Source: Halorussus salinisoli
GTDB lineage: Archaea > Halobacteriota > Halobacteria > Halobacteriales > Haladaptataceae
Length of the DNA stretch: 64,000 bases
Direction: 5' to 3'
Assembly: GCA_005239435.1 (NCBI GenBank)
Contig: SZNP01000008.1
Span: 169,936-233,935, forward strand
Under the pieces are notes generated by a model that saw only the letters and a program-made list of their open reading frames with translations, ran no database searches and was not told the origin of the DNA. The position numbers were made by a program, and so were the translations under genes. How positions within the stretch are numbered: the first letter of the stretch is position 1; every line of letters begins with the position of its first letter. Positions 42,147 to 51,067 of the stretch are shown in pieces.

Positions 42147-43943
42147 ATGACCGCAGACGAGAGGTCCGCGAGCGCTCGGCGGTGGACCCGCGATTCCGTG
42201 AGTTCGTTCCGCCGGGCGGTCGGTACGCGAACCGCAGTCGCGGTGCTCACCGTGACACTGCTGGCGCTGGCGCTTCGACTGTTCGCGCTCGGAACGCGCG
42301 TGTTCCATTGGGACGAGGCGCGAGTCGGCTACTGGATTCTACGCTACGCCGAGAACGGCATCTGGGAGTACCACGCCGTCATCCACGGGCCGTTTCTCTA
42401 TCACGTCAACAAGTATCTCTTCCAGTGGTTCGGCGCGAGCGACTTCCTCGCGCGCTTGCCCGTCGCCGTCGTCTCGGGCCTGCTTCCGCTGACCGCGTGG
42501 CTGTTCCGCGAGCGACTCCGCCGCGTCGAGATGATCGCCGTCGGGTTGTTCTTCGCCGCTAACCCCGTAATCCTGTACTACTCGCGGTTCATGCGCAACG
42601 ACGTGCTGCTCGCGGCGTTCATGATGTACGCGCTGGCGTTCTACGTTCGCCTGTTCGACACCGGGAAGCCGCGATACCTCTACGCCGGGACGCTGATGGT
42701 CGCGCTGGCGTTCACCACGAAGGAGAACGTGCTGGTCTACGTGGTGACGTGGCTCGGCGCGGCCGTCCTCCTGTTCGACCACCGACTCCAACTCGTGGTC
42801 GGGGCCGACGACCGGGTGGCCTTCCTCCGCGAGCAGGCCCGCGAGACGTGGCGCGCGCTCTGGCACGACCGGTGGGGTCTCCACCTCGTCCTCGGAGTCG
42901 TCTTCTTCTTCGCGGTAGTCGTCTTCTTCTACGCGCCGCGGTCGCAGGGTGTCTCCGAACCGGGTCTCTGGAAGGCGTTCGGCAATCCGGGGACGTTCCC
43001 GGCGGTACTCGAAGAGGCCACCGTGGGGTCGTGGGAGTCGTTCGTCGGCAAGTGGGGCGAGGGCAACCAGAAGTCGTACCTCGGGACGCTCGAGTCGCTC
43101 GGCGCGGTTCTCTGGGAGGGCGCGGCCGCGATCGTCGTGTTGGCAGTCGTCGGGTTCGTCGCGGACCGATACGTCGGCGACAGGCCCCGCGACGTGGTTT
43201 CGTTCACGGCCTACTGGGGGTTCGTCAGCATCCTCGGCTACCCCGTCATCGTGGAGAACGCGTTCCCGTGGGAGGTCGTCCACGCGGTCGTCCCGCTGGC
43301 GGTTCCCGCGGGGGTCGGCATCGCCATCCTCGTCCGCTGGGGCGCGGAGGCCGTGACCGACGGCGACGCCGTGAGCGCCACGCTCGCGGCCCTGCTCGTC
43401 CTGCTGGTCGCCGGACAGGTCGCGGCCACCGCGGTCAGCACGACCTACCAGCATCCGGCCGACCAGTACCTCGACGAGGCCGAGGAGGACAGGAACGCCC
43501 TGCTCCAGTACGGCCAACCCGCGGAGGGTCTCCGGCCGACGCTCGAACGAGTGCGCTACGCCGCGAACCACAACGACGGCATCGACGTGCTGTACTACGG
43601 GTCGGACTTCTACGTCGCCGACGAGACCGAGAACGACCGGTGGGCCGCGGGCGGCGGGTGGTACGACCGCCTGCCGCTCCCGTGGTACACCGAGATGTAC
43701 GGCGCGGAGGTAGACAGCACGACCGAACTCGGCGTGGTCGAGTCGGACCCGCCGCCGGTCGTCGTCGCCCGCGCCGGGGACCGCGCGCAGGTCGCCGAGC
43801 GCCTCGACGGCTATCGAGCCTTCGAGGAGGAACTGACCCTCTGGGGGAGCGAGACGGTGTTCTTCGTCCGCGAGGACGCGCTTCCGCCGGAGAACGGGGG
43901 TGGCTCGGTTTCCCAACACCGCGACGCGGTCGGCACGCAGTAG
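42147..43943 (+). CDS. Agl23-type (TIGR03663) glycosyltransferase-like membrane protein
   Basis: 598 residues from the ATG at 42147, with about ten to twelve membrane segments and a C-terminal soluble part of about 140 residues. The invariant features of this family are present near the start: WDEARVGYW (Asp56-Glu57) and IHGPFLYH (HGP 80-82), in a layout like dolichyl-phosphate-mannose mannosyltransferases. The family is linked to lipid-linked oligosaccharide flipping (Agl23) in haloarchaeal N-glycosylation and accompanies YYY/DUF2298 proteins, as here. No other agl gene is near, so its pathway is inferred. Upstream at 42133-42145 is a GGTTTCCGGAAAC palindrome. Confidence 0.85.
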   Translation: MTADERSASARRWTRDSVSSFRRAVGTRTAVAVLTVTLLALALRLFALGTRVFHWDEARVGYWILRYAENGIWEYHAVIHGPFLYHVNKYLFQWFGASDFLARLPVAVVSGLLPLTAWLFRERLRRVEMIAVGLFFAANPVILYYSRFMRNDVLLAAFMMYALAFYVRLFDTGKPRYLYAGTLMVALAFTTKENVLVYVVTWLGAAVLLFDHRLQLVVGADDRVAFLREQARETWRALWHDRWGLHLVLGVVFFFAVVVFFYAPRSQGVSEPGLWKAFGNPGTFPAVLEEATVGSWESFVGKWGEGNQKSYLGTLESLGAVLWEGAAAIVVLAVVGFVADRYVGDRPRDVVSFTAYWGFVSILGYPVIVENAFPWEVVHAVVPLAVPAGVGIAILVRWGAEAVTDGDAVSATLAALLVLLVAGQVAATAVSTTYQHPADQYLDEAEEDRNALLQYGQPAEGLRPTLERVRYAANHNDGIDVLYYGSDFYVADETENDRWAAGGGWYDRLPLPWYTEMYGAEVDSTTELGVVESDPPPVVVARAGDRAQVAERLDGYRAFEEELTLWGSETVFFVREDALPPENGGGSVSQHRDAVGTQ

Positions 43944-44008
43944 CCACCGCGACGCCACCGACACTCGATGGCCACGTTCTTGCACAATAGCCGCCCGAGT
44001 TGGCAAAT

Positions 44009-44014
44009 CTTATG
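44009..44014 (+). promoter_or_regulatory. TATA box of purKE operon
   Basis: CTTATG centred about 29 nt upstream of the ATG at 44041, so a leaderless purK transcript is expected. Confidence 0.55.
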
Positions 44015-44040
44015 CAGGGCCGTCTACAACCCACCACCAG

Positions 44041-45186
44041 ATGACCCGCACAGAGACGCTCGGCGTCGTCGGCGGCGGACAACTCGGCCGGATGCTGGCG
44101 GAGGCGGCCGCACCGCTCGGCGTCGAAGTGGTCGTCCTCGACCCGACACCGGAGTGCCCGGCCTCGCCGGTCGCCCGCGACCAAATCGTCGCCGAGTTCG
44201 ACGACGAGGAGGGCGTCCAGGAGTTGGCCGCGCGCGCGGACTACTTAACGTACGAAATCGAGTTGGCCGACCCCGACCTGCTGGAATCGGTCGAACGGGA
44301 GTACGACGTGCCCGTGAACCCCGACCCCGAGACGCTTCGGACGATTCAGGACAAGTTGGTTCAGAAGCGCACCCTGCGCGAGGCCGGGATTCCCGTGCCG
44401 GAGTTCCGGCAGGTAGACGACCGCGCGGACGTGGCGGCGGCCGCCGAGGAGTTCGGCTACCCCGTCATGCTGAAGGCCCGCGAAGGCGGGTACGACGGCC
44501 GGGGCAACGTCCCGATAGCGGACGAGACCGAGGTCGAGGACGCGCTGGCCTCGGTCTCGGGCGGAGCGATGGTCGAGGAGTTCGTGGCGTTCGAGCGCGA
44601 GGTGTCGGTAATCGGCGCGAAAGGAGACGGCGAGACCGCCACCTTCCCGCTCGGCGAGAACGTCCACCGCGAGGAGATTCTGCGCGAGACGGTCGTTCCC
44701 GCCCGGACCGACGAGGAAGTCGGCGAGCGCGCCCGCGAGGTGGCCGAGGACGTGCTGGACCTGCTGTCGGGCCGGGGCGTGTACGGCATCGAACTCTTCG
44801 AGACGCCGGAGGGGGAGATTCTCGTGAACGAAATCGCCCCGCGACCGCACAACTCGGGCCACTACACCATCGAAGGCGCGCTGACCTCCCAGTTCGAGCA
44901 ACACGCCCGCGCCGTGACCGGGCGACCGCTCGGCGCGACCGACCTCCGAGGCCCCGTCGTGTCGGCGAACCTTCTTGGGGACGTCGAGGAGCGCCAGCGG
45001 GCCGAGATTTCGGGCGACGAGGCGATTCTCGCCCATCCGGGCGCGAGCTATCACTGGTACGGCAAGCACGAGGTGTACCCGCTCCGGAAGATGGGCCACC
45101 TGACGCTGGTCCGGCGCGACGACGAGACGCCCGAGCGACTGCTTCGAGACGCCCGCGACCTGCGCGACGAAGTGACCTTCGAGTGA
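44041..45186 (+). CDS. purK: 5-(carboxyamino)imidazole ribonucleotide synthase
   Basis: 381 residues, ATP-grasp enzyme of purine biosynthesis. The N-terminal VVGGGQLGRMLAEAA, the LTYEIE segment (variant of the usual VTYEFE), KAREGGYDGRGN for nucleotide binding and NEIAPRPHNSGHYTIEG for metal binding are all present. It makes N5-carboxyaminoimidazole ribonucleotide from AIR, bicarbonate and ATP. It is followed 19 bases later by purE, which converts the product. An upstream in-frame stretch to 43900 overlaps the preceding gene and is not used. The start is supported by the box at 44009. Confidence 0.95.
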   Translation: MTRTETLGVVGGGQLGRMLAEAAAPLGVEVVVLDPTPECPASPVARDQIVAEFDDEEGVQELAARADYLTYEIELADPDLLESVEREYDVPVNPDPETLRTIQDKLVQKRTLREAGIPVPEFRQVDDRADVAAAAEEFGYPVMLKAREGGYDGRGNVPIADETEVEDALASVSGGAMVEEFVAFEREVSVIGAKGDGETATFPLGENVHREEILRETVVPARTDEEVGERAREVAEDVLDLLSGRGVYGIELFETPEGEILVNEIAPRPHNSGHYTIEGALTSQFEQHARAVTGRPLGATDLRGPVVSANLLGDVEERQRAEISGDEAILAHPGASYHWYGKHEVYPLRKMGHLTLVRRDDETPERLLRDARDLRDEVTFE

Positions 45187-45205
45187 GACCCACAGGAGAA
45201 TTTGA

Positions 45206-45838
45206 ATGAGCGAACTACAGCGACTCATCGACGACCTGCGAGCGGAGGCAGAGCGCGACAGAGACCCCGAGGAGACGCCCGAAATCGGCATCGTCATGGG
45301 GAGCGACTCGGACCTCGACGTGATGGCCGGGACCGACGACTCCGAGGGGGCCTACGACGCCCTGACCGAGTTGGGGTTCGAGGAGATCACCGATTACGAC
45401 GACCCGCCGGAGGCCCGGTTCACCTTCGAGACCTACGTCGTGTCGGCCCACCGCACGCCCGAACTGATGTACGCCTACGCAGAGACCGCCGAGGAACGCG
45501 GTCTCGACGTGATCATCGCGGGCGCTGGCGGGAAGTCCGCGGACCTCCCGAACATGACGGCTTCGCTGGCCTACCCCCTGCCGGTCGTCGGCGTGCCGGT
45601 CCAGGAGAAGTCGCTCCCCTCCGTGATGGGGATGCCGACCGGCGCACCCATCGTCGCGGTGGACGCGGGCAAGTCGTTCAACGCCGCGCTGTCGGCGGTC
45701 CAGATTCTCGCGCGCCGGCACGGCGACCTTCGGGACCGACTCGTGGCCTATCACGACGACTTGCAGGAGGACGTGGCGAACGTGTCGCGGCGACTCCACG
45801 AGGAGGGGACGCCGGGGTTCCGCGACCGGAGCGAGTGA
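45206..45838 (+). CDS. purE: N5-carboxyaminoimidazole ribonucleotide mutase
   Basis: 210 residues, class I PurE-like. IGIVMGSDSDLDVM is the substrate loop, VVSAHRTPELM contains the catalytic His, and GAGGKSADLPNMTASLAYPLP follows in two halves. Compared with bacterial PurE it has an N-terminal extension (about 1-27) and an acidic insert (about 40-62) between the first two motifs, both usual in haloarchaea. It is preceded by AGGAG eight bases before the ATG, so translation within the purK-purE operon uses a Shine-Dalgarno site. It interconverts N5-CAIR and CAIR. Confidence 0.95.
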   Translation: MSELQRLIDDLRAEAERDRDPEETPEIGIVMGSDSDLDVMAGTDDSEGAYDALTELGFEEITDYDDPPEARFTFETYVVSAHRTPELMYAYAETAEERGLDVIIAGAGGKSADLPNMTASLAYPLPVVGVPVQEKSLPSVMGMPTGAPIVAVDAGKSFNAALSAVQILARRHGDLRDRLVAYHDDLQEDVANVSRRLHEEGTPGFRDRSE

Positions 45839-46022
45839 CGGGTCGGAGATAGGTCGAACGGAATCGCGATCGGTCGTCGGGCCGAGTGCGTCGAGTCGGG
45901 CGGTCGGGCGACGGGCAGTCTCTCGCCCGCGGACTTTCGTCGAGAGAAAGAAATACGCGATACAGAATCGCTCCTCCATTTGCCTTACATAGGAAAAAGC
46001 GTCCGAGAAAATCGTATAGCAG

Positions 46023-46050
46023 TCCGTTCGCGCGAACGGAACGGGTTTTT
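46023..46050 (+). terminator. Palindrome plus T-run, terminator-like
   Basis: TCCGTTCGC followed directly by GCGAACGGA (46023-46040, perfect 18-bp palindrome), then ACGGG and five T (46046-46050). This resembles an intrinsic terminator, though 185 bases beyond purE. It could end the purKE mRNA or an unannotated small RNA. Confidence 0.45.
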
Positions 46051-46362
46051 GCCTCGCGTTTCAGTCGAGTGACGCCGTTTCGGTCGAGAGAGCGCAGGAT
46101 CAACGCCGGTTCCGCTCGGGAAGAAGTCGGATGTGGCGTCCGCGCGGACAAAATTCAACGACAAAATCCGATTGTCCCGTCGGTTCCGTCGGTTATATCG
46201 GCTTAACGTCAGTTCGGACGGGTGACAACCACCGCGTAGCGTCGGTGAACGGCGTGACCTCCGGAACTCCGACTCGAAATATTCCGTTACCCGACAGAAA
46301 CCGTCAAACCGGCGAAACGCACGCGAGGCGGCCAGATTCGTAGGAATCGCAAGAATCAACGC

Positions 46363-46382
46363 TTATGAGGGTGCGCTCATAA
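46363..46382. promoter_or_regulatory. Inverted repeat upstream of nuoA
   Basis: TTATGAG (46363-46369) and CTCATAA (46376-46382) are perfect inverted arms separated by 6 nt. The left arm also resembles a TATA element, about 44 nt before the nuoA ATG. The geometry suits a regulator dimer occluding the promoter. A GGAG ribosome binding site lies about 10 nt before the ATG. Confidence 0.55.
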
Positions 46383-46408
46383 TCTCGGGATGGTAGGAGA
46401 ATATCCGC

Positions 46409-46822
46409 ATGAATCCATGGATAGCTATTGGCGCGTTGGCGCTGGTGGGGCTGTTGATACCGTTCGGGATGATGGCGGTATCCAGCCTGCTCCGGCCTAC
46501 CGTGCCCGAGAAAGGAAAAAGCGCCACCTACGAGAGCGGTGAAGTGCCGACGGGCGGCACGCGAATCCGTTTCAACATCCAGTACTACATGGTCGCGCTG
46601 CTGTTCGTCGTCTTCGACATCGAGACCGTTCTCATCTTCCCTTGGACGGTCATCTACAGGAACGCGGTCTCGATGGAGGGCGTCGGCCTGACGGGAGCCC
46701 TGCTCCCGATGCTGGTGTTCATCGGCGTTCTCGTAATCGGTCTCGGCTGGGCGTGGCGTAACGGTGCCGTACGGTGGGTCCGCAACCCCGACCGTTCGCA
46801 ACGGAGCGTGGAACGACAATGA
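46409..46822 (+). CDS. nuoA: NADH dehydrogenase-like complex subunit A
   Basis: 137 residues with three membrane helices (about 5-28, 58-82 and 92-115). YESGEVPTGGTRIRFNIQYYMVALLFVVFDIE is the NuoA hallmark (seen here as YESGEVPTG then RFNIQYYMVALLF and VFDIE). It begins the 11-gene nuo operon and forms part of the quinone-site junction between arm and membrane module. A GGAG Shine-Dalgarno site precedes the ATG. nuoB begins before its stop (4-base overlap). Confidence 0.95.
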   Translation: MNPWIAIGALALVGLLIPFGMMAVSSLLRPTVPEKGKSATYESGEVPTGGTRIRFNIQYYMVALLFVVFDIETVLIFPWTVIYRNAVSMEGVGLTGALLPMLVFIGVLVIGLGWAWRNGAVRWVRNPDRSQRSVERQ

Positions 46823-47520
46823 GCAACGAACCACGGGAAACGATTCACAGTAGTACAGAGCCGCAGACGAAGACCCGCGAAGCCCGGATGTCGGGCGTGG
46901 ACAGTCGGTTCAACTCCAAGCTTCGGGAGGCGTTCGGCTCGTCGCCGTTCATCCTCACGAAGTTCGACAAGTTCATGAACTGGGTCCGTGGGTCGTCGAT
47001 GTTCATGCTACAGTTCGGTATCGCGTGCTGTAGCATCGAGATGATGCACACCTACGCGGTCAAGCACGACCTCGACCGCTTCGGCGCGGGCGTCCCCCGC
47101 GCGTCGCCGCGACAGGCCGACGTGATGATCGTTCCGGGAACCATCGTCTCGAAGTTCGCACCCCGGATGAAGCGCGTCTACGACCAGATGCCCGAACCCA
47201 AGTTCGTCGTGAACATGGGGTCGTGTTCCATCTCGGGCGGCCCGTTCCAGGAGGGCTACAACGTCATCAAGGGTGCCGAGGAGGTCATCCCGGTGGACAT
47301 CCACGTCCCCGGTTGCCCGCCCCGCCCCGAAGCGCTGGTCTACGGCGTCGCCAAACTTCAGGAGCGCATCGCCAACGGCGAGACCAGTCCAGTGACGGTC
47401 AAGCCCTACGAACTGGAGCAGTTCGGCGACCTCGAACAGGACGAACTCATCGACAAACTCGCCGACGACATCGACGAGGACACCCTCGTAATGCGGTACA
47501 ACTGGGCTGATTCACCATGA
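46819..47520 (+). CDS. nuoB: NADH dehydrogenase-like complex subunit B
   Basis: 233 residues from the ATG at 46819 (ATGA overlap with nuoA). It binds the terminal N2 [4Fe-4S] cluster: Cys70-Cys71 in FGIACCSIE, Cys136 in [10 protein letters not shown] and Cys166 in VPGCPPRPE are all present. The N-terminal 40 residues are an acidic/polar haloarchaeal extension, and the C-terminal tail is also acidic. It passes electrons to quinone at the interface with NuoD and NuoH. It overlaps nuoCD by 4 bases. Confidence 0.95.
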   Translation: MSNEPRETIHSSTEPQTKTREARMSGVDSRFNSKLREAFGSSPFILTKFDKFMNWVRGSSMFMLQFGIACCSIEMMHTYAVKHDLDRFGAGVPRASPRQADVMIVPGTIVSKFAPRMKRVYDQMPEPKFVVNMGSCSISGGPFQEGYNVIKGAEEVIPVDIHVPGCPPRPEALVYGVAKLQERIANGETSPVTVKPYELEQFGDLEQDELIDKLADDIDEDTLVMRYNWADSP

Positions 47521-49187
47521 GTTCCCAAGAGAAGACGCCCGAGGGCGACCTTCCACAGGTCGAGGGCGTCGACTACGACGCTATCGAGGACCTGCTCGGC
47601 GACCGGGTGATTCGACGCGAGACTCACCTCAACGCCGAGGGGTTCGTCGTTCGGCCCGACGAGGTCGAGGAGACGCTCGAACTCCTCCGCGACGAGGCCG
47701 GATTCGACCACCTCTCGATGCTCACCGCCCAGGACTACGAGGACAGATACGAGAGTATCTACCACCTGACCAAGTACGACGACCGGACCCAGGAGGTCAG
47801 CGTCGTCGTCCCGACCGACCCGGAGAACCCGGCCAGCGAGTCGGCCGCGTCGGTGTACAAGACGGCCGAGTGGCACGAGCGCGAGGCCTACGACCTCGTG
47901 GGCGTCGAGTACGAAGGCCATCCAGACCTCCGGCGCATCCTCCTGCCCGAGACGTGGCAGGGCCACCCGCTGAGTTCGGACTACGACCAGGACAAGCCTC
48001 AGATAGTCACGCTGGACGAACACGTCAATCCGCTCGCGGAGAGCCAAGAGGACAGCGAGTCGGACACGATGTTCCTCAACATCGGACCGCACCACCCCGC
48101 GACTCACGGCGTGCTCCACGTCAAGACGGTCCTCGACGGTGAGCAGGTCGCGGACGTGGAACCCGACATCGGCTACCTCCATCGCTGCGAGGAGCAGATG
48201 TGCCAGCAGGGCACCTACCGCCACCAGATCATGCCGTACCCCGACCGGTGGGACTACGCGTCTGCCGGCCTGCTCAACGAGTGGGCCTACGCCCGCGTGG
48301 CGGAGGACTTGAACGACATCGAGGTGCCCGAGTACGCCCAGATTATCCGGACGATGAGCGCCGAACTGTGCCGAATCGCGTCGCACATGCTGGCGCTCGG
48401 GACGTTCTGTCTGGACATCTACGGCGACTTCACGGCCATCTTCATGTACGCCATGCGCGACCGCGAGAAGGTCCAGAACATCCTGGAGGACCTGACCGGC
48501 CAGCGCATGATGTTCAACTACTTCCGACTCGGCGGGGTCGTCTGGGACCTGCCCGAACCCCGCGAGGAGTTCTTCGAGAAGGTCCGGGACTTCATGGACG
48601 ACCTGCCCGAGACCCTCGAAGAGTACCACGACCTCATCACCGGCAACGAGATCTTCCAGAAGCGTACCATCGACACGGGCGTCATCGACGCCGAGACCGC
48701 CAAGGACTACGGCTGTACGGGGCCGGTCGCCCGCGCGTCGGGCATCGACTACGACCTGCGCCGCGACGACCCCTACGGCTACTACGACGAACTCGACTGG
48801 GACGTCATCACCGAGGACGGCTGTGACAACTTCGCGCGACTGCTCGTGCGGATGCGCGAAGTCGAGGAGTCGGCCAAGATAATCAGCCAGTGCGTCGACC
48901 TGCTCGAAGACTGGCCCGAAGACGAGCGCAACATCCAGTCCAACGTCCCCCGGACGCTCAAGCCCGACCCGGACACCGAAGTCTACCGGGCCGTCGAGGG
49001 TGCCAAGGGCGAGCTCGGCATCTACATCCGGTCGGACGGCACCGACAAGCCCGGCCGATTCAAGATCCGGAGTCCGTGTTTCAACAACCTCCACTCGCTG
49101 GAGGCGATGGCCGAGGGCGAGTACGTGCCCGACCTCGTGGCCGCACTGGGTAGCCTCGACGTGATTCTCGGGGAGGTGGACCGCTGA
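47517..49187 (+). CDS. nuoCD: NADH dehydrogenase-like complex subunit C/D fusion
   Basis: 556 residues. Residues about 20-165 are the NuoC (30 kDa) domain, with EREAYDLVGVEYEGHPDLRR. Residues about 180-556 are the NuoD (49 kDa) domain, starting FLNIGPHHPATHGVLH and including DIGYLHRCEEQM (split here from YRHQIMPYPDR), with a C-terminal R-x-PCF (SPCFNNL). The fused form is also found in some bacteria and is usual in haloarchaea. NuoD forms most of the quinone pocket. Stop and next start overlap (TGATG). Confidence 0.95.
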   Translation: MSSQEKTPEGDLPQVEGVDYDAIEDLLGDRVIRRETHLNAEGFVVRPDEVEETLELLRDEAGFDHLSMLTAQDYEDRYESIYHLTKYDDRTQEVSVVVPTDPENPASESAASVYKTAEWHEREAYDLVGVEYEGHPDLRRILLPETWQGHPLSSDYDQDKPQIVTLDEHVNPLAESQEDSESDTMFLNIGPHHPATHGVLHVKTVLDGEQVADVEPDIGYLHRCEEQMCQQGTYRHQIMPYPDRWDYASAGLLNEWAYARVAEDLNDIEVPEYAQIIRTMSAELCRIASHMLALGTFCLDIYGDFTAIFMYAMRDREKVQNILEDLTGQRMMFNYFRLGGVVWDLPEPREEFFEKVRDFMDDLPETLEEYHDLITGNEIFQKRTIDTGVIDAETAKDYGCTGPVARASGIDYDLRRDDPYGYYDELDWDVITEDGCDNFARLLVRMREVEESAKIISQCVDLLEDWPEDERNIQSNVPRTLKPDPDTEVYRAVEGAKGELGIYIRSDGTDKPGRFKIRSPCFNNLHSLEAMAEGEYVPDLVAALGSLDVILGEVDR

Positions 49188-50287
49188 TGACGTCGTTGGT
49201 CCCGCTCCAGGGACAGGCCGAACCCCTGCTCCCCGAGACCATCGGTGAGTGGCTGTTCGGAGCGAACATGGCTCCGTGGCAGGAAGCCATCGCGGCGTTC
49301 ATCGCTGCCTTCCTCATCGGCAACATCATGTTGGCGATGACGGGCGTCGCAGGGCCGTGGGCCAAGCGGAAGATTACCGCGGCGTTCACCGACCGCATCG
49401 CGGTCAACCGCGTGGGTCCCGCGGGGCTACTCATCATCGTGGCCGACGCCGTCCGCCTGCTGAGCAAGGAACTCATCATCCCGGACGGCGCCGACCGCCC
49501 GGCGTTCGACCTCGCGCCGCTCGTGGTGGCGTCGTCAGCGCTGCTCGGATTCGCGGTCATCCCGATGGGTCACATCTTCGGCGTCAACCTGCATCTGGCC
49601 GACCCCGAGACGGGGATGGCGTTCGTGTTCGCGGCCGCCTCCATCGCCACGCTCGGACTGGCGATGGCGGGCTACGCATCGAACAACAAGTACTCGCTGA
49701 TGGGCGGTCTGCGCGCCATCGCGCAGAACATCGCGTACGAGATTCCGCTGATCATCACGGCGGCGTCGGTCGTGCTGTTCACCGACACGCTCCAGATGAG
49801 CCAGATCGTCGCGGCCCAGCAGGAGGCGCTGTTCACCGTCGCGGGCATCACGATTCCGTCGTGGTTCGCGTTCGTGAACCCGTTCGCGTTCATCCTGTTC
49901 GTCGTGGCGAACCTCGCCGAAGTCGGCCGGAACCCGTTCGACATTCCGGAAGCGCCGACCGAAATCGTCGCGGGGTACCAGACGGAGTACTCGTCGGTGT
50001 ACTTCGTGCTGTTCTACCTCGGCGAGTTCCTCCACATCTTCCTCGGCGGCGCAATCATCGCCACGCTGTTCCTCGGCGGTGCGAGCGGCCCGTTCCTGCC
50101 GGAGTCGCTGAACTTCGTCTGGTTCGTCGTGAAGATTTGGGCCGTCTTCCTGTTCACCCAGTGGGCGCGGTCGGCGGTGCCGCGCGTCCGCATCGACCAA
50201 CTCATCGAAATCGGCTGGAAGGGCATGCTCGTACTGAGCTTCGCTAACCTCGTCCTGACGGCCATCATCGTTGGGGTGATGCTCTAA
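49187..50287 (+). CDS. nuoH: NADH dehydrogenase-like complex subunit H
   Basis: 366 residues, about eight membrane helices. Conserved NuoH elements are KRKITAAFTDRIAVNRVGP, KELIIPDGADRPAF, the acidic EIPL in helix 5, the ETNR-equivalent AEVGRNPFDIPEAP-x-EIVAGY loop and the late WARSAVPRVRIDQLI. It contains the quinone-channel entrance and the first proton path. Its stop overlaps the nuoI start (TAATG). Confidence 0.95.
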   Translation: MTSLVPLQGQAEPLLPETIGEWLFGANMAPWQEAIAAFIAAFLIGNIMLAMTGVAGPWAKRKITAAFTDRIAVNRVGPAGLLIIVADAVRLLSKELIIPDGADRPAFDLAPLVVASSALLGFAVIPMGHIFGVNLHLADPETGMAFVFAAASIATLGLAMAGYASNNKYSLMGGLRAIAQNIAYEIPLIITAASVVLFTDTLQMSQIVAAQQEALFTVAGITIPSWFAFVNPFAFILFVVANLAEVGRNPFDIPEAPTEIVAGYQTEYSSVYFVLFYLGEFLHIFLGGAIIATLFLGGASGPFLPESLNFVWFVVKIWAVFLFTQWARSAVPRVRIDQLIEIGWKGMLVLSFANLVLTAIIVGVML

Positions 50288-50748
50288 TGATCGGAGTCCT
50301 CAAGTCAATGGCAACCACGCTGAAGCACGCACTGGACGGGTCCACGTTCACGGTCGAGTACCCCGACGTGGCACCCGAAGTAAGCCCGCGGTTCCGCGGG
50401 GTCCACAAGTTCAGCCAGGAGCGCTGCATCTGGTGTCGCCAGTGCGAGAACGTCTGTCCGAACGACACGATTCAGATCGTTCAAGACGACCAGCGCAACG
50501 GCGAGCAGTACAACCTCCACATCGGACAGTGCATCTACTGTCGGCTGTGCGAGGAGGTCTGCCCCGTGGACGCTATCCTCCTGACGGAGAACTTCGAGTT
50601 CACGGGCGACACCAAGGACGACCTCGTGTACAACAAAGAACAGTTGAAGAACGTCCCGTGGTACAAGGACATTGACCCCCTCGAATCCCGCGAACCCGAC
50701 CGGGGCGCGTGGATCGGCGAGGGCGAAGGTGAGGTGGACTACCAGTAA
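50287..50748 (+). CDS. nuoI: NADH dehydrogenase-like complex subunit I (2x[4Fe-4S])
   Basis: 153 residues. Two ferredoxin-type motifs are CIWCRQCENVCP (Cys47, 50, 53, 57) and CIYCRLCEEVCP (Cys82, 85, 88, 92), binding clusters N6a and N6b. The preceding FRGVHKFSQERC is family-typical, and the C-terminal LKNVPWYKDIDPLESREP is the haloarchaeal form. Since NuoE, F and G are not encoded here, this subunit may be the electron entry point from a donor such as a ferredoxin. That is inference. A 52-base gap precedes nuoJ1. Confidence 0.95.
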   Translation: MIGVLKSMATTLKHALDGSTFTVEYPDVAPEVSPRFRGVHKFSQERCIWCRQCENVCPNDTIQIVQDDQRNGEQYNLHIGQCIYCRLCEEVCPVDAILLTENFEFTGDTKDDLVYNKEQLKNVPWYKDIDPLESREPDRGAWIGEGEGEVDYQ

Positions 50749-50800
50749 GTCCGTCTCGAAACGTTAAAAGGACGATTACCAGAATTTCAAGGTGACCGAA

Positions 50801-51067
50801 ATGGCATACGAGACACTTACGTTCGGACTGTTCGCTCTCGTGACGATAGCGAGCAGTCTGGGCGTCGTCCTGGTGCGGGACGTGTGGCACTCGGCGTTAC
50901 TGCTGGGTGTCGCGCTGCTTTCCGTCGCGGTCCACTACGTGATGCTGCAGGCCGAGTTCCTCGCAGCGATGCAGATCCTCGTCTACGTCGGCGGGGTTCT
51001 CGTCCTCATCACGTTCGCCGTGATGCTCACGCGCCAGGCCAAGACAGAGGAGGTATCGAAAGTATGA
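50801..51067 (+). CDS. nuoJ1: NADH dehydrogenase-like complex subunit J, N-terminal half
   Basis: 88 residues from the ATG at 50801, preceded by AGGTGA at proper Shine-Dalgarno distance; a GTG at 50792 is less likely. It contains the first three membrane helices of NuoJ, including HYVMLQAEFLAAMQILVYVGGVLVLITFAVML, whose conserved core (AEFLAAMQILVYVGG) forms the pi-bulge helix of NuoJ. The remaining part is encoded by the following gene, which overlaps by 4 bases (ATGA). The split is characteristic of haloarchaea. Confidence 0.93.
   Translation: MAYETLTFGLFALVTIASSLGVVLVRDVWHSALLLGVALLSVAVHYVMLQAEFLAAMQILVYVGGVLVLITFAVMLTRQAKTEEVSKV

Larger units (their letters stand above)
45839..46408. other. 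570-bp gene-free region before nuo operon
   Basis: No frame looks coding: those present are basic and low-complexity, unlike haloarchaeal proteins. It holds a palindrome plus T5 terminator-like structure (46023-46050), a GTTATATC promoter-like box (46191-46198), an inverted repeat (46363-46382) and the nuoA ribosome binding site. The space suggests complex control of the nuo operon or a small RNA. Confidence 0.5.

Noticed and set aside
45886..46206. 106-codon frame in the gap before nuoA
   Set aside because: Basic, low-complexity product unlike haloarchaeal proteins. No promoter or ribosome site is placed for it, and it runs through the palindromic terminator-like structure.
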